Source of the DNA: an uncultured Saprospiraceae bacterium
Lineage (GTDB): Bacteria; Bacteroidota; Bacteroidia; Chitinophagales; Saprospiraceae
Assembly: GCA_937951685.1 (NCBI GenBank)
Contig: CALFBG010000061.1
Coordinates: 1-64,000 of the forward strand
Direction: 5' to 3'
DNA: 64,000 nt
Shown in pieces: positions 56,126 to 64,000 of the stretch (positions are counted from its first letter, which is position 1; the number at the start of each line of letters is the position of its first letter). The translations under genes and the position numbers were made by a program. Below the pieces are notes generated by a model. The model saw nothing but the letters and a program-made list of their open reading frames with translations. It searched no databases and was not told the DNA's origin.

Positions 56126-59100
56126 TTATTTAATAATCAATTTTTGAATCGCTAAACCTTCTTCCGAGCGAATACTTAAGTAGTAAATGCCTTGTGGTAA
56201 TTCTGCTAATTGAATCGGAACGCGAAAGGCTTTTCCAGTCATGCGCTGTTGAAAAAACTGCTGCCCAATCGTATTGTAAATACTTACCTTAAAAGTCTGC
56301 GGCTGCGTCGTCGCAAAATTAAGTTCAAAGTTTCCGTTAGATGGATTTGGATAAATTTCAAAATTCGTTAGACTTTCAATTGTATGGGTACTCGTAGTAA
56401 GTGATAAAGTAATTTCTTCTTCGTGGCTGCAACCATTAGCATCCAACACTTTTACACTATATGTTCCTGCGCCTAATTCTTCAATCATAATATTACTTAC
56501 CAAAGTTTCATCTAAGTAAATTTGATAAGGGATTACCCCTCCCATAATCTCAAGTTGAATTGTTCCTGCAACTTGTGGTGTCGGCTGAGTCACCGTCGAA
56601 GTAACGACCAATTCCGTGGGCGATAAGATCGTATGCGTTTCGACTAGCTTGCAATCGTTATCATCCGTAATCGTCAGTTCGTAGGCACCTGCTAATAAGT
56701 TTTCTAGGCTGTTTCCATTTTCATTATTGTCCCAAGTGTAACTTAAGGTTCCGGTGCCCCCAGAAGCTGTTACTACTATACTTCCATTCGTGTCGCCGAA
56801 GCAAGCTAAGTGATCAATCGCAGCGGTTCCTACGATAGCTGGCGCTTGTGTAAGAGTAATATTTTCGACAAAAGAACAGTTGGCAGCATCAGTGATGGTT
56901 ACCATATATTCGTTGGCTGTTAATTCATTGACCATAGCAGTAGTTGCTCCATTACTCCAAGCATAATTGTACGTTCCCGTACCACCAGAAACATTTAGAT
57001 TGATACTTCCATCCGCACCGTTAAAACAGCTAATATGTTCTTCTGCTACGGTCGATGTAAGTACCGGAGGCGCTGAAATTTCGTAGCTTTCAATTACTAT
57101 GCAGTTGGCGGCATCCGTAATGGTTACCGTGTAATTATCTGCGGCTAAATCGGTCAAGGAAGAAGTGGTCAATCCATTGCTCCACAAATAAGTGTAGGTT
57201 CCCGCGCCGCCCGTTGGTGTAAGATCAATACTACCATTTTCTTCGCCATTACAAGCTATATTCGTTGTATTAGCCTCAGCGGTCAAGGCGGTAGCTTCTG
57301 TGATTTCAAAAGTAGCGATATCTTCACAACCTGCCCCGTCTGTAACCGTAACGGTATAAGCCGCTGCCGCTAAATTATCAATCATTGCTGTGGTCGCATT
57401 CGTATTCCATAGATAAGTATAATCACTATTTCCGCCCGTAACGGCAAGCTCAATACTTCCATCATTCGCGCCGTTGCAAAGGATAGGATTGATGGTAGCA
57501 TTAGTAGCAATCATTGCTGTCGTTGCTACTTCATAGGATTCGACTCGTTGGCAATTAGCCGCATCAGTAATTGTAACGGTATACGTATCCGCAACTAATT
57601 CTTCAATCATTGAAGTTGTAGCGTTGGTATTCCACAGATAAGTATAACCGTTCGTCCCCCCCGTCACATTCAGTGCGATTTGACCATCTGCATTGCCATG
57701 ACAAACGATAGTTTGTATAGAAGCTTCTACGTCCAGCATTGTCGGCGTAGTAATTTCAAAACTTTCAATGTAGTTGCAATTTGCAGCATCCGTTACCGTC
57801 ACCGTATAAGTATTTGCCGCTAAGGCATCAATCATTGCCGTTGTAGCGGCATTACTCCATAGGTAAGTATAAGCTCCGGTTCCTCCAGTTACCGATACAG
57901 CAATACTTCCACTTTCCTCTCCAAAGCAGTCATTACTATTTACTTGTTTCGTTAGTGATAACGCGGTAGGTGCCGTAATTTCAAAATTTTCAACCGCACT
58001 GCAATTAGCCGCATCCGTTACCGTTACAGCATAGTTGTTTGCAAGCAAATTATTTATCGTCGCCGTCGTAGCACTCGTGCTCCAGAGATAATTGAAGCCA
58101 CCGCTGCCACCAGTGATTGTCAATCCAATGCTTCCATCTTGAGCATCAAAACAACTTAGGTTCGCGACCGTTTCAGTTAATACGATTTCGGGAGAGGCGG
58201 TGATTTCGTAGGTTTCAGTGATTTGACAATTCATCGCATCCGTAATGGTAACCTGATAGGTATTCGCCGTTAAATTATTCAGGCTCGCCGTCGTCGCGCC
58301 ACTATTCCACAGGTACGCATAATTGCCCGTTCCTCCCACACTGCTCAAGCTAATACTTCCGTTATTCGCCGCGTGGCAAATCGTTGTAGAGACTTGTGCC
58401 GTGGTGGTAATTGGAGTGGGACTTGTAATCGTTAAGTCAACGATATTTTCGCAATGTGTTTCACTAATTACTAATACCTCATAATTGCCCGCTGCAACAT
58501 CTTCTAGGTCTTCGCTAGTCACCGTATTGCTCCAACGATACGTTAATCCTGCTCCACTTGCCGTCAAGTTAATTGCGCCATCGGTTTCTCCAACGCAAGA
58601 AACGTTGGTAGTAGAAAGTCCGGTAACGATATCGCCTGGCAGTTGATTTTGCGTTAAGCGCTGACAATTGACTGTATTCGGTGTTGGTAAAATAGCGATC
58701 CAATTACTTGCTACATTATTATTAGACGAGGCATCAATTAATTGTAAACTCGGCCCGTCGCCATCGGCAGCTATTGGCCAAGGTGTTTGATCGTCGTAAG
58801 CGACAGCGTCAATAATTACATCATTTGCATTGCGTAGGTAGATTTTTTCTCCGCTGTTTGCTAACTTGAAGCTACCTTCGTCAAGGTTTTCAATCAGGTT
58901 GGTTTGGCTAGGATAAACCGTTAGGAACTGTGCCCGCTCGTTTGCCATCACCACATAACTTTGTGCTGGAATAACAACACTCGTTGCAATTTTAAAAGCG
59001 TCGCCCCCTTCATCCTGTAAAACCCAGCCTGAAATATCTACGGGTGCATTGGTAGGATTATACAATTCAATCCAATCGCCAGCATCCGTGGCATCCGGAG

Positions 59101-61279
59101 AGTGGTAATTAATTTCGTTGATGACAATTGGATCTGTTGCCACAGAACCTTGCACAAAGTTCGCGGTAAGATTATAGGTTCCAGTAAAGTCAAGTTCTAT
59201 ACTAGCTTGATTTGGTAAACTGGGATCACTCCACCCCGCAAAGATGTAGCCTTGATCAGGAATCGCGGTAACGCGTACCGGAACTCCTTCAAAATAAATT
59301 CCTGCCCAAGGATAAGTTGGAACGTCAATCGTATTCAAATGCAGTTGACCATTACCATTAACATCTAAGTTAAGTTCATTCGTATCATTTAAAGCAAAAT
59401 GACTGAGCACATAGTTTCTTACCAAGTTAGGCCGCAAGTTGAAAAACCGTTCAATATCGCTTACTCGATCTTCCCATTCTACCATATTTAAAGTATCATT
59501 CCACCGCTCAAACTCTCTCGGTAATTCTAAGACAATTTTATTCTGTTCTTGCAATAGTAAACTATTCCCAGCGTCGGGCAGGTATATGGTGTTTAATAAA
59601 TCCGCAGTACGATTGATCGTTTTATTGCGAAATGTTTCGTTGACGGTTAAAGCTTCTGGAATGAAATTACACCATTTTGAAGGATTGCTACTGCCATAAT
59701 CACCAAAAGGATCCCAGCCCAAGAGACTGATTCCACGATCTAAATCCCAGACCGTAAATTCCCATTTTCCATTTGCTGTATTTTCTTTGTACGCAGAAGC
59801 TCCCCAGCTCCAACTATGGTAAGCCGTACAATGTCCATAAGCTAAGAAATTGACGAGGTTATCTATATCGAATATCGTTTCTGCTTGGGCGTAATTAGCT
59901 GGGTCAGAAAAGTCGTTATTCATGATAAAGTCCGTCATTGTATTCCAATCGTCCATCGTTCCATTTTTGAGTTCTGGACCACTATTTTTAAATCGAATCA
60001 TATCGAAATCATCCCAGCCGGTATGAGATTCGATAAATTCTTCGTTGATACTTTCTCTAATTTCGTAAATTCCCCAGTAGACGCCGTTGATTAACAGCAC
60101 TGCCCAGTTTCCATCTGAAATTAATCCACCCGATTGTCGATAGCCGATATTGCTAATTGGATCACGCAGTAAGGTTCCGTCTGGTGTTGTGATATCATCA
60201 TCGTAACCTGCTCGGAGTACTAAGTTTTTGAAGCTAGTTACTGAATTTCCATCAAACATTGGATATTCTAAAGTAGCTGCGCCGTATTCTGATTCAAAAA
60301 ACAAGCGAAATGACTTTTTAGGTAGACCGACAGAACTATTCCCTTGGATTCGAATACCGGCGTTGATCGCAAAGGCAAGATTTTCATCTTTGAAATATTC
60401 CATTTGACAAAAACGCTCCCAATCCGAACCGTCCATGTTAGGGTTAGTATAAATTCCCGTTGGTCCAAACATATTATCTGGATCCGTCATCAAGGAAAGT
60501 ACAGGTAATTCGTAAGCTTCTTGAATGAAATAAGAATGACTTGTAAATTTACTATCGAGTAATCCAGCATTTACCGCAAAGGCTCTAACAATCGTTGAGC
60601 TACTCACCGTAAAGCTTCCGGTATACAGTATAGCGCTGGTACTCGGATCTTCCCCATCAAGGGTATAATATATGGCTGCGCCGGGAGTAGCCGAAGTAAT
60701 TTCTACGGTTAGACTATTATCGTAAAAACCGCCCGTAAAGTTAAAAACGGGGCTTGCCACGAAGCCCGTGCTTCCGTTGGCCAAGTTCGTACTTCCTGGC
60801 GTAGGATCATCAAAAAGGAAAAAGCTATTGGAGCCATCCGGATATCGTCCGTTGGAAAGATCATCGTTTTGTGCACCGAAAGTGACGGAATCGACTAATT
60901 CTTCCGAAGGAGAAAAAAGAGCAATTGTTTCTCCGCTCGCCGAAAGCTTGAAATTTAGGTGTAAATCTCCTTGATCCAAATCGTTATCTGCCCAAAATAG
61001 CAGATGTCCCATTGGAGGGATAATCGCCGTGGTTGTAATTTGAAACTTTGTTGAGTTGGAAATATCGTCGGTTAGGTAGAAGCCATTGAGATCTACTGCG
61101 GTGCTGCCCGCATTGTAAAGTTCAATCCAATCGTCGTACTCTCCTGCTTCATCGTCGATCGTTGCCGAATTTTTGGCCATCCATTCGTTGATAAAAATAT
61201 TTTGGGCGAGCAGTGTTGGAGCTGCGCTTAATAATAATAGCGTAACTACCAGCGATAGCTGTTTCATTAATTTGTTCAT
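56126..61279 (-). CDS. CotH-kinase/lamin-tail/SprB-repeat T9SS type A cargo protein
   Basis: The 1717-residue secreted protein has a signal peptide ending near residue 25 (APTLLAQ). Order: lamin-tail domain at about 27-140 (INEWMAKNSATIDDEAGEYD), chitobiase-like domain near 180-250 (YYTLDGEDPSTS), CotH-like kinase domain at about 255-610 (INGVYWGIYEIRESINEEF, FTVWDLDRGIS), divergent-InlB-like segment, and second lamin-tail domain at about 710-830. Ten SprB repeats follow at about 881-1630 (CFGDTNGSIVVTASGGTG, ANTYTVTVTDAANC types), then a T9SS sorting domain (IYPNPSNGNFELNF, ending LAIQKLIIK). Its front half parallels the gene at 51223. Its SprB and sorting region is nearly identical to the partial gene at 62018. 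Unlike the giant protein at 5411, its SprB repeats have only the two usual cysteines. Confidence 0.92.
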   Translation of the reverse strand: MNKLMKQLSLVVTLLLLSAAPTLLAQNIFINEWMAKNSATIDDEAGEYDDWIELYNAGSTAVDLNGFYLTDDISNSTKFQITTTAIIPPMGHLLFWADNDLDQGDLHLNFKLSASGETIALFSPSEELVDSVTFGAQNDDLSNGRYPDGSNSFFLFDDPTPGSTNLANGSTGFVASPVFNFTGGFYDNSLTVEITSATPGAAIYYTLDGEDPSTSAILYTGSFTVSSSTIVRAFAVNAGLLDSKFTSHSYFIQEAYELPVLSLMTDPDNMFGPTGIYTNPNMDGSDWERFCQMEYFKDENLAFAINAGIRIQGNSSVGLPKKSFRLFFESEYGAATLEYPMFDGNSVTSFKNLVLRAGYDDDITTPDGTLLRDPISNIGYRQSGGLISDGNWAVLLINGVYWGIYEIRESINEEFIESHTGWDDFDMIRFKNSGPELKNGTMDDWNTMTDFIMNNDFSDPANYAQAETIFDIDNLVNFLAYGHCTAYHSWSWGASAYKENTANGKWEFTVWDLDRGISLLGWDPFGDYGSSNPSKWCNFIPEALTVNETFRNKTINRTADLLNTIYLPDAGNSLLLQEQNKIVLELPREFERWNDTLNMVEWEDRVSDIERFFNLRPNLVRNYVLSHFALNDTNELNLDVNGNGQLHLNTIDVPTYPWAGIYFEGVPVRVTAIPDQGYIFAGWSDPSLPNQASIELDFTGTYNLTANFVQGSVATDPIVINEINYHSPDATDAGDWIELYNPTNAPVDISGWVLQDEGGDAFKIATSVVIPAQSYVVMANERAQFLTVYPSQTNLIENLDEGSFKLANSGEKIYLRNANDVIIDAVAYDDQTPWPIAADGDGPSLQLIDASSNNNVASNWIAILPTPNTVNCQRLTQNQLPGDIVTGLSTTNVSCVGETDGAINLTASGAGLTYRWSNTVTSEDLEDVAAGNYEVLVISETHCENIVDLTITSPTPITTTAQVSTTICHAANNGSISLSSVGGTGNYAYLWNSGATTASLNNLTANTYQVTITDAMNCQITETYEITASPEIVLTETVANLSCFDAQDGSIGLTITGGSGGFNYLWSTSATTATINNLLANNYAVTVTDAANCSAVENFEITAPTALSLTKQVNSNDCFGEESGSIAVSVTGGTGAYTYLWSNAATTAMIDALAANTYTVTVTDAANCNYIESFEITTPTMLDVEASIQTIVCHGNADGQIALNVTGGTNGYTYLWNTNATTSMIEELVADTYTVTITDAANCQRVESYEVATTAMIATNATINPILCNGANDGSIELAVTGGNSDYTYLWNTNATTAMIDNLAAAAYTVTVTDGAGCEDIATFEITEATALTAEANTTNIACNGEENGSIDLTPTGGAGTYTYLWSNGLTTSSLTDLAADNYTVTITDAANCIVIESYEISAPPVLTSTVAEEHISCFNGADGSINLNVSGGTGTYNYAWSNGATTAMVNELTANEYMVTITDAANCSFVENITLTQAPAIVGTAAIDHLACFGDTNGSIVVTASGGTGTLSYTWDNNENGNSLENLLAGAYELTITDDNDCKLVETHTILSPTELVVTSTVTQPTPQVAGTIQLEIMGGVIPYQIYLDETLVSNIMIEELGAGTYSVKVLDANGCSHEEEITLSLTTSTHTIESLTNFEIYPNPSNGNFELNFATTQPQTFKVSIYNTIGQQFFQQRMTGKAFRVPIQLAELPQGIYYLSIRSEEGLAIQKLIIK
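56390..58637 (-). repeat. in-frame tandem SprB repeats of the second CotH gene
   Basis: Ten coding units of about 225 bases are present. Several are nearly identical to units in 62290-64000, for example the unit reading VCHGNADGQIALNVTGG. This suggests recent duplication or gene conversion between the two genes. Confidence 0.85.
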
Positions 61280-61343
61280 GGGTGTACTTTTAAAATAACT
61301 TCTATGTTAAGAATACGTTTTGCGCAGCCTAAACAATAATATC

Positions 61344-61435
61344 ATTTGTTTAAAAATAGATTCAAAACACCTACACCTACGCTATACGATAGGCAGGCAG
61401 GTTCAGTTCTTAACTTCATCTTTAAAACAATTTCT
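61344..61435. repeat. partial relative of the GGCAGGCAGG-core repeat element
   Basis: The stretch with AAATAGATTC, ACACCTACACCT and GGCAGGCAGG parallels the left part of the segment at 61662-61881 (AAATAGATCA, TACCTACACCT, GGCAGGCAGG). It is flanked by two similar sequences, TTAAAATAACTTCTATG (near 61290) and TTTAAAACAATTTCTATG (near 61422). It is probably a degenerate or nested element copy. Confidence 0.35.
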
Positions 61436-61663
61436 ATGCCTTCAAGGAAAAATCATTGATCCACCGGTGAAATAGGTAGGCGTTCACCATTTTTATTGCT
61501 AAAAAGCGATTAGTGGTCTATTCGGTTCTTGAATGCTTGGTAAAACCTCATTATTAATTTCACCATCGAAAATACAAAGATCAGCTTATCCTTGCACTTT
61601 TCCTAACTAAAAATTACAAAAAGAGGAGTATAAATGCCAAAAAGTAATAACGCTTACATCAAA
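61436..61663 (-). repeat. upstream region duplicated with 55776-56001
   Basis: This segment is homologous to the region upstream of the first CotH gene (TCAAGGAAAAATCATTGATC, GGTAGGCGTTCACCATTTTT, AATACAAAGATCAGC). It is interrupted at its right end by the inserted segment at 61662-61881. Confidence 0.75.
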
Positions 61664-61881
61664 GTTATTTTAAAATAGATCACAATACCTACACCTGCCG
61701 GCAGGCAGGGCTAAAGCATTGCAATCCAGTACTTCAGCTTTTTCTCGTCACCGTAGCGATGGCTGCATAAATTCTGAACAGCATTTACCGCTTGCGGATG
61801 GGATGCAAAAGAGCTTCATCCTGACTTACCAGCCTTTATCTTCGGTTGCTAACATCATTTTAAAACAACTTCAGCTAGAAC
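61662..61881. repeat. short insertion with terminal inverted repeats
   Basis: The ends are AAGTTATTTTAAAAT (61662-61676) and ATTTTAAAACAACTT (61857-61871), inverted repeats matching at 14 of 15 positions. A CCTGCCGGCAGGCAGG core as in the elements at 22342 and 44812 lies near the left end. The corresponding place in the paralogous intergenic region (about 56000) lacks this segment and continues directly into the shared sequence before the terminator hairpin. It therefore looks like an insertion. Confidence 0.5.
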
Positions 61882-61919
61882 AACTTAAATTTTAGATAAT
61901 TCCTAGCCGTTTTCAAATA

Positions 61920-61958
61920 AAAACTGCCCCAAGTTCTTACTGAATTTGAGGCAATTTT
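61920..61958 (-). terminator. terminator of the third CotH-like gene
   Basis: CTGCCCCAAGTTC pairs with GAATTTGAGGCA around a 5-nt loop with one mismatch, and a T-rich stretch follows on the minus strand. It is homologous to the hairpin at 56045-56077 and lies about 60 bases after the stop codon. Confidence 0.6.
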
Positions 61959-62017
61959 ATGATCTTATTTATATGATCTTATTTAGTGTGGTAATACTTA
62001 CACCGTATACTAGTTTA

Positions 62018-64000
62018 CTACTTGATGATTAGTTTTTGAATCGCTAAACCTTCTTCCGAGCGAATACTTAAGCAGTAAATGCCTTGTGGTAATTCTGCTA
62101 ATTGAATCGGAACGCGAAAGGCTTTTCCAGTCATGCGCTGTTGAAAAAACTGCTGCCCAATCGTATTGTAAATACTTACGTTAAAAATCTGCGGCTGCGT
62201 CGTCGCAAAATTAAGTTCAAAATTTCCGTTAGATGGATTTGGGTAAACTTCAAAATTCGTTAGACTTTCAATTGTATGGGTACTCGTATTAAATTCTAAG
62301 GTAATTTCTTCTTGGTGGCTACAACCATTAGCATCTAACACTTCTAAACTGTACGTTCCCGCGCTTAATCCATGAATCATAAAGTTACTTACCAAAGTTC
62401 CATCTAAATAAGTTTGATAAGGGACTACCCCTCCAGTGATCGCAAGCTGAATCGTTCCTGTAACTTGTGCCGTCGGCTGAGTCACCGTCGAAGTAACGAC
62501 CAATTCCGTAGGCGATAAGATCGTATACGTTTCAACTAGTTCACAATCATTATCATCCGTAATCGTCAGTTCGTAAGCACCTTCCAATAAATTTTCTAAG
62601 CTATTTCCATTTTCATTATTGTCCCAAATATAACTTAAAGTTCCTGTTCCCCCCGAAGCTGTTACCACTATACTTCCATTCGTGTCGCCGAAGCAAGCTA
62701 AGTGATCGATTGCAGCGGTTCCTTCAATAGCTGGCGCTTGTGTAAGGGTAACATTTTCAACAAAAGAACAATTGGCGGCATCGGTAATGGTTACCGTATA
62801 TTCGTTAGCTGCTAATTCATTGACGGTGGCAGTAGTTGCGCCATTACTCCAAGCGTAGTTATAGCTTCCAGTGCCGCCAGAAGTACTTAGATTAATACTT
62901 CCATCCATCCCATTAAAACAACTAATGTGATCTTCTGCTACTGTCGATGTAAGTGCTGGAGGTTCTGAAATTTCGTAGCTTTCAGTTACTACGCAGTTGG
63001 CGGCATCCGTAATGGTTACTGTGTAATTATCCGCAGCTAAATTGATCAAAGAAGAAGTCGTCAATCCATTATTCCATAGATAATTATATCCTCCTGTGCC
63101 GCCCGTTGCCGTCAGTTCAATTGCGCCATTTCCGTCCCCATTACAAACTATGTTTGTCGTATTCGCCTCAGTGGCTAAGGCGGTGGCTTCTGTAATTTCA
63201 AAAGTAGCGATGTCTTCACAACCTGCTCCGTCAGTTACCGTAACCGTATATGCATTCGCAGTTAAGCCATCAATCATTGAAGTTGTAGCATTTGTATTCC
63301 ACAAATAGGTATAGTTATTATTTCCACCCGTAACGGCAAGACCAATACTACCATCATTGGCTCCATTACAAAGGATAGGATTGATGGTAGCCGTCGTAGC
63401 AATCATTGCGGTACTCGTAACTTCGTAAGATTCGACTCGTTGGCAATTAGCCCCATCGGTAATTGTAACGGTATACGTATCCGCAACTAATTCCTCAATC
63501 ATTGAAGTCGTGGCATTTGTATTCCACAGGTAAGTATAACCGTTAGTACCGCCCGTAACATTGAGTGCGATTTGACCATCTGCATTTCCATGACAAACAA
63601 TAGTTTGTATAGAAGCTTCTACATCCAACATCGTCGGTGTAGTGATCTCAAAACTTTCAACGTAGTTACAATTCGCAGCGTCTGTTACCGTAACGGTATA
63701 AATATTTGCCGCCAAGGCATCAATCATCGCTGTTGTAGCTGCATTGCTCCAAAGGTAAGTATAGCTTCCCGTTCCTCCGGCTACCGATACAACAATACTT
63801 CCATTCTCCTCTCCGAAGCAATCATTGCTATCTATTTGTTCCGTAAGTGATAAGGCCGTAGGTGTTGTAATTTCAAAACTTTCGACCGTGCTACAATTGG
63901 CAGCGTCCGTGATGGTCACCGTGTAAGTATCCGCCGTTAAGGCATCAATCATTGCCGTCGTAGCATTCGTATTCCACAGGTAAGTATAATCGTTGGTACC
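62018..64000 (-). CDS. SprB-repeat T9SS type A cargo protein, 5' end beyond the window
   Basis: The reading frame stays open through the window edge, with 16 in-frame codons of SprB repeat beyond the Met at 63952, so no start is visible and only the C-terminal 660 residues can be read. It contains about eight SprB repeats (CFGEENGSIVVSVAGG and similar) and a T9SS sorting domain (VYPNPSNGNFELNF, ending LAIQKLIIK). Both are nearly identical to the C-terminal half of the gene at 56126. The missing N-terminus is therefore probably lamin-tail plus CotH, as in its two neighbours, but this cannot be seen. A small difference is Cys in place of Tyr in the last strand of the sorting domain (GIYCLSIRSEEG against GIYYLSIRSEEG). 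Confidence 0.9.
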   Translation of the reverse strand, partial: GTNDYTYLWNTNATTAMIDALTADTYTVTITDAANCSTVESFEITTPTALSLTEQIDSNDCFGEENGSIVVSVAGGTGSYTYLWSNAATTAMIDALAANIYTVTVTDAANCNYVESFEITTPTMLDVEASIQTIVCHGNADGQIALNVTGGTNGYTYLWNTNATTSMIEELVADTYTVTITDGANCQRVESYEVTSTAMIATTATINPILCNGANDGSIGLAVTGGNNNYTYLWNTNATTSMIDGLTANAYTVTVTDGAGCEDIATFEITEATALATEANTTNIVCNGDGNGAIELTATGGTGGYNYLWNNGLTTSSLINLAADNYTVTITDAANCVVTESYEISEPPALTSTVAEDHISCFNGMDGSINLSTSGGTGSYNYAWSNGATTATVNELAANEYTVTITDAANCSFVENVTLTQAPAIEGTAAIDHLACFGDTNGSIVVTASGGTGTLSYIWDNNENGNSLENLLEGAYELTITDDNDCELVETYTILSPTELVVTSTVTQPTAQVTGTIQLAITGGVVPYQTYLDGTLVSNFMIHGLSAGTYSLEVLDANGCSHQEEITLEFNTSTHTIESLTNFEVYPNPSNGNFELNFATTQPQIFNVSIYNTIGQQFFQQRMTGKAFRVPIQLAELPQGIYCLSIRSEEGLAIQKLIIK
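62290..64000 (-). repeat. in-frame tandem SprB repeats of the third CotH-like gene
   Basis: About eight units of roughly 225 bases are visible and the array runs off the window edge. Most units have a direct counterpart in the same order in 56390-58637, with scattered synonymous changes. Confidence 0.85.

Noticed and set aside
62018-63952. A complete gene starting at the Met at 63952
   Set aside because: The frame continues open to the window edge with more SprB repeat sequence, so that Met is internal and the gene is truncated by the window.

Overview
The window looks like a chromosomal segment of a Bacteroidota bacterium, most likely a marine member of the Saprospiria (Saprospiraceae or Lewinella-like; the family is an inference). 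The evidence is nine proteins with type IX secretion system (T9SS) C-terminal sorting domains, a PorP/SprF-family partner, SprB, HYR, lamin-tail and CotH modules, several Flavobacterium-type TAnnTTTG promoter elements, little sign of Shine-Dalgarno sequences, and a FadH, GH92 and glycosylasparaginase set typical of polymer-degrading Bacteroidota.

Layout. 1-13.5 kb (minus strand): a HYR/dockerin/cohesin-like T9SS cargo, then a tight three-gene operon encoding a small cohesin-domain cargo, a 2414-residue protein with four cohesin-like domains plus about 21 SprB repeats and a type B sorting domain, and a PorP/SprF-like outer-membrane protein. 14.6-22.2 kb (minus): a NarL-type response regulator, glycosylasparaginase, a GH92 alpha-mannosidase lipoprotein and FadH. 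22.7-25.6 kb (minus): an animal-type haem peroxidase with the same dockerin/cohesin-like/T9SS tail as the first gene. 26.4-41.5 kb (plus): a beta-barrel protein with nine Ig-like repeats, a large conserved outer-membrane protein, and two tandem paralogous metzincin proteases with P-domains and T9SS signals. 41.6-51.0 kb (minus): a TPR-CHAT membrane protein, a dipeptidyl peptidase IV-like S9 peptidase, a zinc-ribbon membrane protein, a methyltransferase, a tRNA cluster of four foldable and several decayed tRNA-like units, and a small membrane protein. 51.2-64.0 kb (minus): three consecutive large CotH/lamin-tail/T9SS genes, or two plus a third whose 5' end lies outside the window.

The main theme is construction of an elaborate cell surface. 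Cohesin-like domains, dockerin-like domains and SprB arrays occur on separately encoded T9SS cargos, so a surface complex held together by cohesin-dockerin contacts is a reasonable but untested hypothesis. A second theme is duplication and small mobile DNA. There are tandem gene duplicates, near-identical blocks shared by the CotH paralogues, and at least two families of short inverted-repeat elements. One family brackets the glycosylasparaginase gene in opposite orientations. A segment related to the other appears as an insertion when the paralogous CotH intergenic regions are compared.
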